A stretch of DNA of 64,000 nt. Source: Amoebidium appalachense. Lineage: Eukaryota > Ichthyosporea. Below are positions 1-42,896 of this stretch, one piece after another. The notes below the pieces were generated by a model. It was not told the DNA's origin. It did not search any database and saw only the letters and a list, made by a program, of their open reading frames with translations. Both the position numbers and the translations under genes were made by a program. Location of the stretch: NCBI GenBank assembly GCA_963693365.1, contig CAVNZM010000002.1, positions 14,322,001 through 14,386,000 on the forward strand, read 5' to 3'. Positions within the stretch are counted from its first letter, which is position 1. Each line of letters starts with the position of its first letter.

Positions 1-629
1 CCCCCATCCCCCCTCCCCCCCCCTCCCCCCCGGCCTTGTCCAAAACAAGAAAAGAGAGAAAGAAAAGCAAAAACACCGTCTCACTCTCACTCACTACCCG
101 CACCTGCCGTGGACGCACACAAGCACGCATGCACACAGACACACACGTGTCCGCCTGCGCGCGCGCACACAAGCGCTCACACGCTCACACGCACACATAC
201 ACACACATCAAAGCCACATCTACATACGCACGAGCACATCACCCATAAGCATATCGTACCTTTTGCCTCTTCCATCCCTCTCCTTTCTTTCCCTACCTCC
301 CTCCCCTCGTAACTTCGATCTTCTCCCTCTATCTATTTCCTTTACCAAATTTCCCCTCACCCATGCGGATGTTTCTTCCTCACTCTTTTGGTGTGTGCCT
401 CGTCGGAAGCGGTGGCTTTTTTTGGTTGTTGTTGGGAGGGGGGGGGGGGGGGGGGAGGGGGTCCAGGATCACCTGCACACACAACAGGCGCGCGTGCACA
501 CACACACACACACACACAGACACACACACGCACACATACAGACACACACACTCACTCACACATACACACACATACACATGCGAACACCCCACACCATGCT
601 TTGCGCCTCTCCCACCGCCCCCAATATAG

Positions 630-741
630 CCTGTGGTTGTACTGCCTATTCTGTCCGTGTTTGCTTTTTGCATGCCTTTTAGTGATATTCACACCCGTCA
701 GTTGCCGTTTGCATGTTGGCACTCACTCTGTCCCTGGGAAG
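630..741 (+). CDS. Possible upstream transmembrane exon of the 7TM-RGS gene
   Basis: Open segment between an AG at 628-629 and a GT at 742-743. Read in the frame that joins in phase 0 to the exon at 858, it gives a leucine/cysteine-rich hydrophobic stretch (LWLYCLFCPCLLFACLLVIF) suited to a membrane helix. The next exon also begins with a hydrophobic segment, as expected if both belong to a multi-pass receptor. The acceptor is weak and the frame has no other support, so this is tentative. Nothing coding is recognised from 1 to 629, which holds C/G runs and CA repeats. The N-terminal helices presumably lie outside the window. Confidence 0.35.
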
Positions 742-801
742 GTATTAACCTCCCTATTTGACTTCTCCGTTCGTGAACACAGGCGCGCACGCACGCACAA
801 A

Positions 802-857
<56 letters not shown>

Positions 858-858
<1 letters not shown>

Positions 859-1570
859 TCCTGACCGTGTGGTTCATCATCTGGGTGATACCTCTGATCA
901 TCGACTCTATGAGAAATAAACAGGATCGGTCAGACCCTATAATCACGGCGTATTTTATTCTCGATCTTCTACCTACCACCACAAACATTGTTTTTACGGC
1001 CACTCTACTCGCCTATCCACTGTACAAAGCACACATCATTGAGAAAAATACGGCGGCAGTTAGAGTAGATTCCGATGCTTTACTACGGGAATATCTCACA
1101 AATAGATCGAAGCGTGAGAGGTTTCTTAAGTACCTAATGTCGGAATTTGCGGCCGAAAATATGTGTTTTTGGCTAGAGGTGGAGAGGTTCAGAAGAGAAG
1201 TGCAGGTGAAGTCACTGCGGGTGCTTGTGGAGCTGAACACTGGACCAACATTAATGAGGTATGGGGGCTGGGTGCATGTTGTGTATATATGGAGTAATAA
1301 TCCTAACCTTAGTGTATATGGGTGATTGGGTGGTTGTGTGTAGTGTATGTGTGCATGTGCACGTGTTGACGTGTGGGGTGTCGATATTTTCGTCTATGAA
1401 AGGTGATGTGCATATGGGTGCAGACGCTTGTGCATTTCTCATTTGTGTGTGCGTGTGCATGTTTGGGCGGCTGGTGGGCATCACAGATCCTGTGTTTGCA
1501 TGTCGGTGGCGCTCCTATCCCTTCACTTTGATAATGTCAGATTTGTGTGTGTGTATGTGCGCACGCGCGT

Positions 1571-1618
<48 letters not shown>

Positions 1619-1928
1619 ACACACACAGACACAACACAACATATACACACACAATCAGCCCGCGCATGCGCGTGCGCACACACACACACCTGCACAATGA
1701 CATAGGCGAGGATTTCCTACAATGCACACGGTTACATACATGCATGTACGTTTACGTAAATTCGTAGATTATTTGAAACACAGACATAGTCCACATGGGC
1801 ACATACTGCACACACACATTCGCGCACACGCCTCGCACACACAAACAACAACAACAATAAACACAAGCACAAGCACACGGGCGCACATTGACCACATAAT
1901 CATGCACACACTTACACACACACACACT

Positions 1929-1960
<32 letters not shown>

Positions 1961-2058
1961 CCCCCCCCCCCCCCCCCCCCTCTCTCTCCATCTCTCTCTC
2001 CATCACCCTCACACGTGCGTGCGCGCGCACACACACACACACACAAACACACGCATGC

Positions 2059-2103
<45 letters not shown>

Positions 2104-2120
2104 CGCGCAAACACACATAT

Positions 2121-2184
<64 letters not shown>

Positions 2185-3303
2185 GTGCACACACACTCGT
2201 GCACACACACCCACCCCTTCAGGTCTGCACTACGGGCAGCAACCAAGATCTACAACACATATGTGGCCGCTACCTCCCCAAGCCAGGTCAACCTCTTTGC
2301 TCCAACTATCCAGCTGATATCCAAGAAGTTGGAGATATACACCACAGCAATAAGAACAAAGAATCCCTTACTGGTATGTTTTGAGCTGTGAAAGCGCAGT
2401 TGGTGTGGGTAGTGTGTGTTGTGTTTCAGGGAAGAAAGGGTTGGGTGGGTTGGGTGGGTGGGCGGAAGGTACAATAGGGGGGAGGGGTGGGGGGGAAAGG
2501 GAGGGAGTTTGGGGGGGGGGGGGGAGGGGGGGGGGAGAGGACACACGGGTTTGTGAGTGGATCGGTGTGCACTTGGATGTGGCTGTGTATGCTGTGTGCA
2601 TGTGCGTCTTGCCTCAATCAGTTAGATTTCACACACTATCAGTATCTACAAACTTGCCCGGCTGTGTGGGTGTGTTCCTTTTGCGCATTTTGCAGCGAAA
2701 AGTGTTTTCTGCACCTAAAAAATGCGACAATCACTTCGGGTATGCTCATGTGTTCATGCCCCAGACATGAGTGGGAAAGATTCAAATGGTTGTGCATTGT
2801 GTGCACCAGCCTGTGTGTGTGTGCATTTGCATAAAACCATTCCGGGATGACCCGACCCTGAAACCTAAAAGAACCCCCTCAACTGAGTGTCTTCCCTTTC
2901 CACTCTACAGGCTTTAAAAGCAGCAACACTTGTGTCGTGTTCCGAAGCCCAGCCTGAGGATGGAGCAACAACCGACCTGGCCCCATCCACGTCGGCCACA
3001 AATACCGCCATGACTTCCATTCAACCACGTTCGAACGTTCCTGGATCTCACCAATCAGAATTGCCCTATGCCACGCACATGCAACCGGACACCTTTAAGC
3101 GTACCCAGCTATTGGAGGCAATCCATGAACCGGTGGAAAACGATGTTTGTGTGGACGACGGGCCTACGGCACAACATTGGTCTGATGCTCTTTTCCACCT
3201 CGCGTCTATTTTCGATGAGGGACAGGGGCACGTCTTTAGACTAATGCGGGACGATTCGTTTGCCAGGTTTCAGAGCCAACTCGATCGACCACTTGAGGTA
3301 TGA
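858..3303 (+). CDS. Seven-helix-type receptor fused to an RGS domain (3' part, 3 exons)
   Basis: Exons 858-1258, 2223-2373 and 2911-3303 join in matching phases. Exon 1 encodes two hydrophobic helices (ILTVWFIIWVIPLIIDSM; then YFILDLLPTTTNIVF and on to AYPLYK), then the start of an RGS domain (LLREYL, FLKYLMSEF, ENMCFWLEVERFR). Exon 2 continues with AATKIYNTYV and VNLF. Exon 3 ends the domain with HVFRLMRDDSFARFQ. RGS domains accelerate GTP hydrolysis by G-alpha; receptor-RGS fusions sit in the plasma membrane and are known in plants and several protists. Odd: about 90 low-complexity residues lie in exon 3 between the middle and last RGS helices, and 12-15 extra residues lie at the exon 1-2 junction. 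The stop TGA (3301-3303) overlaps a donor-like GTATGA, so a further exon cannot be excluded. The 5' end is missing. The RGS assignment is secure; the seven-helix assignment is inferred from two helices. Confidence 0.78.
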
Positions 3304-3905
3304 TGGTGTCAACTTGAAGTGACGCACCGGCATTCATTTTAAGATAACATTTTTCGTGTGTGTTGTGAGCGATGGGTGGATAATCATTTGTCTGCATTTC
3401 TCGGTTGTGCATGTGATTATGTTTCCTAACTTTAAAGCAGATTGCTAAATATGGGCAAAGCTAATTATAATATCTTGTATCTTCAGCGTTGTAACCTGTG
3501 GGGTTTCAGGCTGACGTCGTATGACTTCACGCCATGAAATGCCGGCTTAGACCTTAATGACGCTTGCTAATACGAATGTGCATTTTGTTAATCTGTCAAG
3601 ACAATTCTTTCTTGGGACATGTGAAACATTAACTTTTATATTTATTTGCAACACGTCACATAGAGCTTGTCTTATATTCTGGAAGACGCGACTGTAAATA
3701 ACCTTTGAAGGTTATGTTGTCTTTAGCTTTACGATACCTAATGGCCTACTCCGGCAAATTTAAGCAATTAATGTTATTCTATCCAAAAACTTGGTGCTCC
3801 ACTCTGGACCCTTATGCGATTGAAATTCCTAACATCCTGATAGTACATATCAACATGCCGCTTAGTACCAACATGATACAGGTTTGGTGTCACGTTTGTC
3901 GAATG

Positions 3906-3907
<2 letters not shown>

Positions 3908-3964
<57 letters not shown>
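3908..3964. repeat. (AT)n microsatellite
   Basis: Uninterrupted alternating AT for about 57 bases, flanked by ordinary AT-rich sequence. Self-complementary and likely length-variable. Confidence 0.95.
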
Positions 3965-3970
<6 letters not shown>

Positions 3971-4461
3971 GGGATAGAAATATGATAAATTTCCTGTGCA
4001 TACATGTGGTACTCGGGACATTGTTTTGTGGATTTATGTTAGCGTTGCACCTGGGGTGTCTCTCTATTAGAAATGAAGCGTGGAAGTCAGATCTAGAATT
4101 GCGATACCGTTTGCGGTGCTGGGTGTGTAATTAAACAGATATCGATGTAGTTGTTACGTTACAAACCACATTTAGGTATATGTAGGGGGATGTAAACGTG
4201 TATGTTCGAAAATGATCGGGCATGTGTGTGCACCCGGGGCAGCACACATAAATATTGCAGAAAGACAGCTGTAATATGCCTCTTCGACACGGTGCACCCA
4301 CATGATGCGGCAATTGGAATAATACACCTTGGCACAGGGTGCTTGCAGCTTACGTATATGAACGTTACTAATACTACCACACAGAAACATTCACACTGCA
4401 CTGTTGCACACGTGCTGAGCCACACATGACATTGTACACCTGGGCCTGGATAAAGGCACAT

Positions 4462-4531
<70 letters not shown>

Positions 4532-4735
4532 ACGTGTACGCGTACGTGTACACACACACACACACAAGGCTTAGCGGGGCTAGCGAAACAAAGTGTTGAA
4601 CATGCGCATGCAGGCATTCAAAACTGTCAAACCATTGTTTGCACACAGCCGCACAGTCACGTTCACACTGCAGCACACGTGTACACACACACACGCACAC
4701 ACGAACATGCACACACACACACACAACACGCACAG

Positions 4736-4777
<42 letters not shown>

Positions 4778-4819
4778 CGTCGCGTGTACACGCACACACG
4801 TGCCCCCCCCCCCCCCCCC

Positions 4820-4850
<31 letters not shown>

Positions 4851-6025
4851 TACACTGGTGCCGCGCACACGTGCTTGGAATGTGCATGCCCATAGTAACC
4901 CAGTTACTTGTTCACGTGACATTTGCAATGTAGTTACAGTGGACAGGCATGGGGGGGGGGGGGGGGGGGGGGGGTGGGGGGGGGGGGGGGGAGGGGAGGG
5001 GGAGGGGGACCCCCACCGGCCAGGCTGGGGTGTAAACCGTTGGGTGCTGGGCTAAGCTAGTGTGTCTAGTAGAGGCCGGATCCTAATGGTCGGCGGTGTG
5101 TAATTCAGCTGAAGGCACCTTCAGCACCCTAACTACTAGGGTACAGAAGGTGTAAAAGACGTCGGTGCTGTGCGGAAGCGGTAGGTCCTGTGAGTGCCCC
5201 GTGGGGGGTCCCTCCGGGATTGGTCAAAACGTTAATGAGATATTTAAGTAAAAGTCTAGAAGCAATTCGCCCACGTTCGCACTGTGTCGCGCATACACGC
5301 ACACATGCCTATGCACATTGTCAAATGCACGCCAGCTATAGGAGCATACGTATTATAGGAGAGCACTGCGAAGTTAACTCTTGTCAGGTGCACACAACTC
5401 GTATCCAAATCCTACTTCGTATACATTCTGACTTGCAGTTATTGTGGCACACACGCACGTTTGATTCTCTTTGCCTGCAGAACCAAACTCAAAGTTTATG
5501 ATCCTACCTGCCTGCATCTTTCAATGTTTCCAAGTTACAATTGTGCACTCAGATTCATAGTCGATCGGCTACGGGCCTGTCCCCCCCCCCCCCCCCCCCC
5601 CCCCCCCATCAGAATAAATGTGGAGCAGAGGCAGGATTCGGTCCTGTGACCTCTGTAAGAGACAATCACTTCTACATAGCGGATCGAGAGTAGAGAGGTT
5701 CGTAGGAAGTGGTTTGGGATCTCTGATCCTCACGGTACCATCTGAGGATGGTCCGGCTGCATTATATACCTGAGCGGATACCAGTCCGCAAGTACATCGT
5801 CCAATAGGATTACAGATCGTCTCTCAGGATAGATCGGGATAATGTACTAGCCAATAGGAAAACAGTTATGGTTCCTAGCGTATGCGGCCCCAGGCGGTCC
5901 CCAAGTACGCGGGGGCGGGATAGGCGGGAACAGGCTAAGTACGTGACTGGGAAGAGCAGGAATAAACAGATAGACTATTCTATCATAACCCCCCCCCCCA
6001 ATCTCATCCCCTCCCCTCCTCCGAG

Positions 6026-6057
<32 letters not shown>

Positions 6058-6837
6058 AGCCCCGCCGCCGCCCCTTTGTTGTCAAGTTCACTATATTTCA
6101 GCCCAGCCTCCGGGTTGGCTCTCAAATGCTCACATAAGGCCTATTCACGGTGAACCACCGGCCACCGGATCCTAGTGTGACGACAACCATAATGAGCGGC
6201 GCTAATATGATGCAAGGTGTATGTATGTATTGCACACATTGGTCCAAAAGTCAAATCCGGGCCACCCGGCGTAAGCACACACAAAAAATATCAACACATA
6301 AGACGATGTCAGGCCTGGGCTAGGACAATGGTTACCGCAGTGCCAGGCCCGTGGCCACAAGGGTTCACAGGTGCATCCCCCCCCCCCCCCCCCCCCCCTT
6401 CTCCAGCCGCTGGGGGCATTTTCTCGAATCCGTCCCATCAGCTCTCTGGCCCAACCTTTCAACTTGTCAAACCAGGTCACGTAAACAATACGATTATGTA
6501 CCGACGTGTACGAATCGACCACATTAAATAATTACAAGCTTCTTGCAACAATTGTTTTTAAAAAACGAAAACCGTTATACCCGAGGCAGAGTCCTTTGTG
6601 ATAAATACAGGGATTGCCACCACCAAATATAGGGATTGATCACCATGCCCCCTTTGTCTTCTCGAATGCATTTACTACAGTTTTGAGATCAACTAATGAT
6701 CATGCATATGAATGAAGATAGACCAAGCTTATCCTATCCACATATTCCATAATCGTATGTGCTATTCATATTCCAACGGGCCGAAACGTGTACGTGTACG
6801 TGTCTGTGTGTACGTGTGTGTGTGTGTGTGTGTGTGT

Positions 6838-6891
<54 letters not shown>

Positions 6892-6948
6892 ACGCGCACG
6901 CGCTTCTCTGTGTGAGTGTGTGAGTGAGTGAGTGAGTGAGTGAGTGAG

Positions 6949-7007
6949 TGTGTGTGTGTGTGTGTGTGTCTGCGTGCTTGCACCTGTGTGTGTGTGTGGG
7001 TGGGTGG

Positions 7008-7042
<35 letters not shown>

Positions 7043-7231
7043 GAAAGGGGGGGGGGGAGAGGTGGGAGGGGAGTGGCGGGGGGAGGGACGGGGAATTGGG
7101 CCATAATTAGGCCAACGACCGGAGGAGGCCTCCGGAGAAAGAGGGGGGGGGGGGGGGGGGGGGGGGTTCTTTCTATTATGTAAATGCGTCTAAGTAGTTC
7201 ACCGTACCTGTAACCCAAATCGCGGTCACGA
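6949..7231. repeat. Direct duplication, copy 1
   Basis: Begins in a TG tract followed by CACCTGTGTGTG, a GGGTGGGTGG motif and long G runs. It continues through AGGCCAACGACCGG and ends TTCACCGTACCTGTAA...CGGTCACGA. The same ordered landmarks recur at 7530-7837, so this is a block duplication rather than chance similarity of simple repeats. The copies differ by substitutions and by G-run length. Confidence 0.8.
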
Positions 7232-7529
7232 GTGGGGGGAGGGGGGGGGGGGAGGGGGGGAATCCAGATAATTTTGAAGAAAAAGAGCAAATTACAAGGA
7301 AACCAGGCTCTTTTTTCTATTTATTGGCAGCTTCGATCTTCGGGCATATGGTTTGGGAAAAGGTGAAAACAAAAATCAAAAGGTTTAACTACGGGAAGGA
7401 GGTCTTACTATAGGCACAAGTGGAAACAAATCGCCTTTCAGGCTGTACTGTATGGCGTACTGTATGTAATTATCCATGCAACATTACATTTTCCCCTTCG
7501 GCCTATTTCCTTTTTTTTATTTTTTATTT

Positions 7530-7651
7530 GTGTGTGTGTGTGTGTGTGTGCGTGTGTGCTCACACCTGTGTGTGTATGTGGATGGGTGGTAGGAGGGGGG
7601 GGGGGAGGGGAGGGGGGGAAGAGGGGGGAGAAGTGGTGGTGGTGGTCGTGG

Positions 7652-7707
<56 letters not shown>

Positions 7708-7837
7708 TTGTGTCATACAGTAATCAGGCCAACGACGGCGGGAGGGATGGTGGTGGTTGGGGGGGGTCTTCCCATTGGTTGTGATTATATTGCATCTAAA
7801 AAGTTCACCGTACCTGTAATTCAAATCGCAGTCACGA
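7530..7837. repeat. Direct duplication, copy 2
   Basis: Shares with copy 1 the TG tract, CACCTGTGTGTG, AGGCCAACGAC, and the end block TTCACCGTACCTGTAAT...GCAGTCACGA. After the shared end, copy 1 continues into G-rich and copy 2 into C-rich sequence. That suggests the unit boundary coincides with a homopolymer tract. Confidence 0.8.
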
Positions 7838-9130
7838 CCCCCCCCCCCCCCCCTCCCCCCCCTCCCCCCTCTAAACCCCTTCCTCCCCCCCTCCCCCTCC
7901 CCCCGCTCCCCCTTCGACCTCCGCCCCCCTCCCCCCACACCCCACCTCACCCCTTCTTCCACCCCCCCACCCCCCACCCCCTTTACCCCTCCCTCTTCCC
8001 CACAAGGACCAAGGTGAAAGACGGACACGTTCATTCGTGCGGGAAGGGCTATCCTGCTAGGCCTTACATTGTGTTAGATCGTGAATTTGTGTGCCGTGCG
8101 TTGTGATGTGTGCTTCAGCGTGTAGGCATGTTGGGAAATTATGCGTGCTTTTACAAGGGGGTGTGCCCAACGTGTGGGCCATGTAAAGCATATGTGGATG
8201 CTTGCTGTTGCTTTCCGTTTATTTTATGTGCATAAAAGCCTCGAGAATGGGTGTGCGACTTATATCTGCCAATACTTGTGCAGAACTGCAGAAGTGATAG
8301 TAAGATGCGGAAACAAGCAAACACCAACCGTGGCCCACCCACCTGCAGGCAGGCAGGTGAATAGATAGCATCATACAGGCACATGGCCATCAACCAGCTA
8401 CATTTACATGATTAAGTGTTGTTTCAGCGTAGGGAATCAGACCCGCGCCTAGCAAGCCCAGATTAACATTGTGACATGTTGCCTTTCTTTCTAGATGGTG
8501 CTAATGGAGGGAAGAGGAGGAAAAAAAGAAACTACGTAAACTTGAAAAACATGATTGTTGCAAGCACTAGAATGTTCTCAGTTTTTCAGTTTTCTGGGTT
8601 CTCGTGCTGTCACAAAGGGCTACACACAGTGCACAGGTGACGCCGGTTGGCCAACGCCGCGAGTCATTTTATTCTTGGAATGTTGATGCCAACCATTATG
8701 CCATGATACATTTGTTTCTATTTAGTACAAATGAAAAAGTTTTTTTAACACACGCTAAGTGCTATTTAATAATTTTGTTTAAATTGTGGGAAGGTGAATT
8801 GGATTGCCGCCCTTCCTCTAGTCACCAACCAATCATCATCGTGAATGGTCTTATTTTGAGACTCAGTCAAGGACTCTGCATCGCCAGCAGACAGAACCAA
8901 GCCTTCGGTTGAACAAAAAAGTCTCGTGGATGACCGTCCTCCTCATTTCTTGCTGAATGAACACCGGAACACGCCAGGTTCTTTAATAGTCAGCTGAAAG
9001 GTGACATAAGCTCTCAGTCTATAACTTGTAAAACTTCTTCTAAATTTACTTCAGCTAGGTTAGGTGATAGGTCTCGCCTGTTCTTGTTCGTCATCAAAGC
9101 TTTGCCACATAGGTGGTGGGGAAGGGCAAC

Positions 9131-39370
<30,240 letters not shown>

Positions 39371-39720
39371 TTCAATTTCCAAATTTCGGTAATATTGGAG
39401 GGGGTTCGGGCCATTGGGTTATGAGGCAAAGGTGCCGTATGCATCGGTTCTTCCCTTTTTTAACTACTGCAAGAGTATGTGTTGACATTTGTGCATAGTG
39501 GAAAATACTACTGTTCAAGCAACGTTACGTATATCATGAAACCTTCAGATACCAGGAGGATGATGGTTTACCGAATTTCGATGGAGTCTTTACTTATTTT
39601 AATGTTTCTAAGTCATTTGCCGTCGTTTGGTGCCCTTCTATTTTTGCATTCCCCCTCCAGCCGTGTTTGAACTTCGGGGAGCCCTGACCGGGGAAAGGAG
39701 GGGGGAAAGGGTGGGTGGGT

Positions 39721-39753
<33 letters not shown>

Positions 39754-40097
39754 GGGGGGAAGATATGATAACAGGGTCTTACCAGGCACAGTCGTAATGT
39801 AGATAATGTCGGATTGTCTGTTGGCGTTTATGTATCCCTTTATGTCAACTAACTGTTGTTTTGGGCAAATGAAGCCCTGTGATTTAGCCATGTGAATATG
39901 TTCTGTTGTGCAACATAGTAACTAGCTGATCTGAAAGACACTGGTTTCAGTGTATGTAGTGGCATAATAGCGGTGGTAAACTAATAATAAATTCAAATCG
40001 ACCTTACACTTATTGGATAATATATAAAAGTGCATGCACGTAACCGTTTTATGCAATACTATCAGATGGATACATGCTATGTACGACGGTAAAAATA
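39371..40097 (+). other. 3' flank of the scaffold gene with candidate poly-A signal
   Basis: Moderate-complexity, AT-richer sequence after the TAA stop, interrupted by a G-run near 39721. AATAAA occurs at 39986-39991, about 615 bases after the stop, and is the best candidate cleavage signal. No further exon seen. Confidence 0.4.
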
Positions 40098-40370
40098 AAC
40101 AAGAGAAAACTGTTACACACCTCCTGTGACTCACCTGCGACTTCTAAGCCTAGGAACCGCCACTGCGATAGGGACTCTGCAACAGATGCAACCCTTTAAA
40201 ATTTCTGCTTCCATCACACTCTTTCTCCTAGTCCGGGGCTTCTGCAGTCCCTTTAAACGTTGACCCCCCTCCCTCCCCTCCCCCCTCCCCCCCCCTCCCC
40301 CGGCCCCTCCTCCTCCTCCCCTCCCCTCCCACCTGTAATGTATTGTTCTCTAAGAGGGGGCCCTTAGGCG
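40098..40370. repeat. Direct duplication, copy 1
   Basis: Starts at AGAGAAAACTGTTACACACC, runs through CTAGGAACCGCCACTGCGAT, AGTCCGGGGCTTCTGCAGTC and a C-rich tract, and ends TGTTCTCTAAGAGGGGGCCC. All blocks recur in the same order at 40577-41035. Confidence 0.9.
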
Positions 40371-40576
40371 AGGAAAGAAAGGGCCCACACATGTACAAGA
40401 ACTTGCGTGAGTATGTTATGATTTTGTATGTGCTTGCATGCACACCGTAAAGCAGTCTGTAACCCAACACGCTCTATCGCATCGTGGCACTGTTGAGGAC
40501 TTGTTCAAGTTTTTGCACACCTGTGACGGCCGAGTGTATGTATACACGGGGACTGGGGCTGCCATACTTACAGGCA

Positions 40577-40893
40577 CAAGAGAAAACTGTTACACACCTC
40601 CTGTGACTCACCTGCGACTTTTAAGCCTAGGAACCGCCACTGCGATAGGGACTCTGCAACAGATGCAACCCTTTAAATTTCTGCTTCCATCACATTCTTT
40701 CTCCTAGTCCGGGGCTTCTGCAGTCCCTTTAAACGTTGACCCCCCTCCCCCCCCCCCCCCCCCCTCCCCTCCCTCCCCTCCCCCCCCCCCCCCCCCCCCC
40801 TCCCCGCCCCCCTCCCCCTCCCTCCCCCCCCCCCCCCTCCCCCCCCCCCCCCCCCCCCCCCCCCTCCCCGCCCCCCCCTCCCTCCCTCCCCTC

Positions 40894-40928
<35 letters not shown>

Positions 40929-41035
40929 CTCCCCCTCCCCCCCCCCCCCCCCCCCCCCCCCTTCCCCCGGCCCCTCCTCCTCCTCCCCTCCCCTGCCGCC
41001 TGTAATGTTTTGTTCTCTAAGAGGGGGCCCTTTGG
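40577..41035. repeat. Direct duplication, copy 2, with expanded C-tract
   Basis: Same ordered blocks as copy 1 (about 273 bp) but about 460 bp long. The extra length is entirely in the C/T-rich tract (40741-40980), showing expansion of a poly-C region after or during duplication. Confidence 0.9.
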
Positions 41036-41578
41036 GGTCTCTCGTATGCATGGGGACTACTGAACCGCCTTCCAGTGAGTACCGACTGTACCTAGCCAGG
41101 GTGCTAAACTGAAATTTAATGCATTTCAAAAGTTTATAAGCTATATTGATACCAATATATATCAGAGTACACACGCTATAGCCCAGGGCCCGGGTTAACG
41201 TTTAATTTTGAACAATATGGTTGCTTTAGTTGGATATTAAAGGCTAAAGCTTCTAAGGTGTATCTTTCTATTTTTCTGTAATAACGACATTTCCTAGTAC
41301 GTAGCTATGTTTATCGTAGTCCGGCCGTCTTTTGCATATTTCCCCCTCTCTTCTATTTTTTTTCTTTGCCTTTTTTTTTCTTTTCAGTCTCTTCTTCTTC
41401 TTCTTCTTTTTTTTATTTAAAAATTTGGTTCCCGCCGGTATGTCGAGCAAGGGGCAGTGCCACTACCGAATATACTGGCAGTACATGACTTACTTGCATG
41501 GAACGACACGTGTAAGAATGTCACCACTCATGTGCACGTGTGGTGTTATGTTATAGCGTCTCAGACACCCTTTCATAG

Positions 41579-41619
<41 letters not shown>

Positions 41620-41819
41620 CCCCTTTATATATCGTTTCTGTGGCCTTTTACTATTACCTCATCATTACGAAACTATTATGTCAATATTACATCATAGCTT
41701 TGCATCTTGGCACACCACGTGCTACGCCCCTGTTACGCATGAGTATTTGTGGCAACCCCTGCACGTGTACCAATAGTTTATGCACATGCAAAGTGGCACG
41801 CGAAAGTTGACATTGCATG

Positions 41820-42896
41820 TACTGGTAGTAGAAGGTACAGTTGAGTTCCGATTGGTTGTTTAGTCATTTGTTTATCAGCTGGTATTCGTTATAGTCATAT
41901 ATGGAAAATGTAAGTGCTCTGCTATTGGATCTTCTGGACTCCGAGACTGGGGCTCTCCGCGAAACTATGTAAAGAAAGCCTCGGTCAAACACAAACACTC
42001 TACTCAGAGTAGGCAACTTAGATACTCTCGAGATAGTGCGCCACAACACGCGCACTAACATTACACTCCGACTTTCCTTTACTGCTCTTAGTACCCGTCT
42101 CTACTTATTCCCCTAACATCTGAGCTACACCCAAGTCACAACTGCTCGGTGTGTTTTGTTCATCCCTGTACATGTCACCATGCGCAGCCACTATGGACGG
42201 CCCCGCCCCGCACCCCGTCACCCTGGACGGTGGTCCGCGTCCCTCCCTTTCCGGGTGGCTCTCCTGGCTACCTGCACCGTGTTCACCGGCATCCTTAACC
42301 TCGTCACCGACGCTCCTGGCCTCTCCAACGTCCGCGGCCCTCAACACCTCCATGCCAGCCTGTGGAATTTAATGTGGAACTGAGGGCAGGGACGTTGGAG
42401 AGGCCAGGAGTGTCGGTGACGAGGTAAAGGATGCCGGTGAACACGGTGCAGGTGGCCAGGAGAGCCACCCAGACGCGGAAGGACGCGGACCACCGTCCAG
42501 GGTGACGGGGGACGGGGCGGGTCGTCCATAGTGGCGGCGCATGATAACAGGGATGAACAAAACACACCGACTCGGAGCAGCCTTGACTTGGGTGTAGCTG
42601 AGATGTTAGGGGAATAAGTAGAGAGGGGTACTAAGAGCAGTCAAGGAAAGTCGGAGTGTAATGTTAGCTTCTAGTCACAACACGCGTACTATCTCGAGAG
42701 TATCTAAGTTGCCTACTCTGAGTAGAGTGTTTGTGTTTGACCGAGGCTTTCTTTATATAGTTTCGCGGAGAGCCCAGTCTCCAGAAGTTCCAATAGGAGA
42801 GCACTTACTACATTTCCCATATATATAGCTATAACGAATACCAGCTCATAAACAAACGACTAAACAACCAATCGGAACTCTACATTCTACCAGTTG
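41820..42896. mobile_element. ~1.08-kb foldback palindrome
   Basis: The left arm (about 41820-42340) and right arm (about 42388-42896) are reverse complements with roughly one difference per ten bases and a ~50-bp centre. Outer match: GAGTTCCGATTGGTTGTTTA (left) against TAAACAACCAATCGGAACTC (right). Inner match: GGCCTCTCCAACGTCC against GGACGTTGGAGAGGCC allowing one change. Each arm carries the same short open frame described separately. Foldback transposon or inverted duplication. Confidence 0.9.
42180..42383 (+). pseudogene. Short open frame in left arm of the palindrome, mirrored in the right arm
   Basis: ATG near 42180 opens a frame beginning MRSHYGRPRPAPRHPGRW, with a hydrophobic stretch VALLATCTVFTGIL then VTDAPGLSNV. 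It looks like a signal anchor of a type II membrane protein. The right arm encodes, on the - strand, the same core (GRWSAS, VALLATCTVFTGIL, VTDTPGLSNV). A one-base difference upstream puts its ATG out of frame with that core. Gene fragment or captured exon; not clearly a working gene. Confidence 0.4.

Larger units (their letters stand above)
3304..9130. other. Intergenic stretch between RGS gene and scaffold gene
   Basis: No convincing exon on either strand. It holds an (AT)n tract, several (CA)n, (TG)n, poly-C and poly-G runs, and a directly repeated ~300-bp block described separately. The stretch 8,400-9,130 is of normal complexity and lies just upstream of the scaffold ATG, so any promoter would be here, but I see no decisive motif. 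A 102-codon open frame at 8604-8912 does not look like a protein. Confidence 0.6.

Noticed and set aside
5110-5130. Hairpin GCTGAAGG-CA-CCTTCAGC as a possible terminator or RNA element
   Set aside because: Isolated short palindrome with no adjacent gene or T-tract; chance is adequate.
8604-8912. 102-codon + strand open frame before the scaffold gene
   Set aside because: No recognisable motif, no splice context, composition like surrounding non-coding DNA.
40704-41174. Glycine- or proline-rich open frames over poly-C/poly-G stretches
   Set aside because: Simple consequence of homopolymer runs; same pattern on both strands and in all frames.
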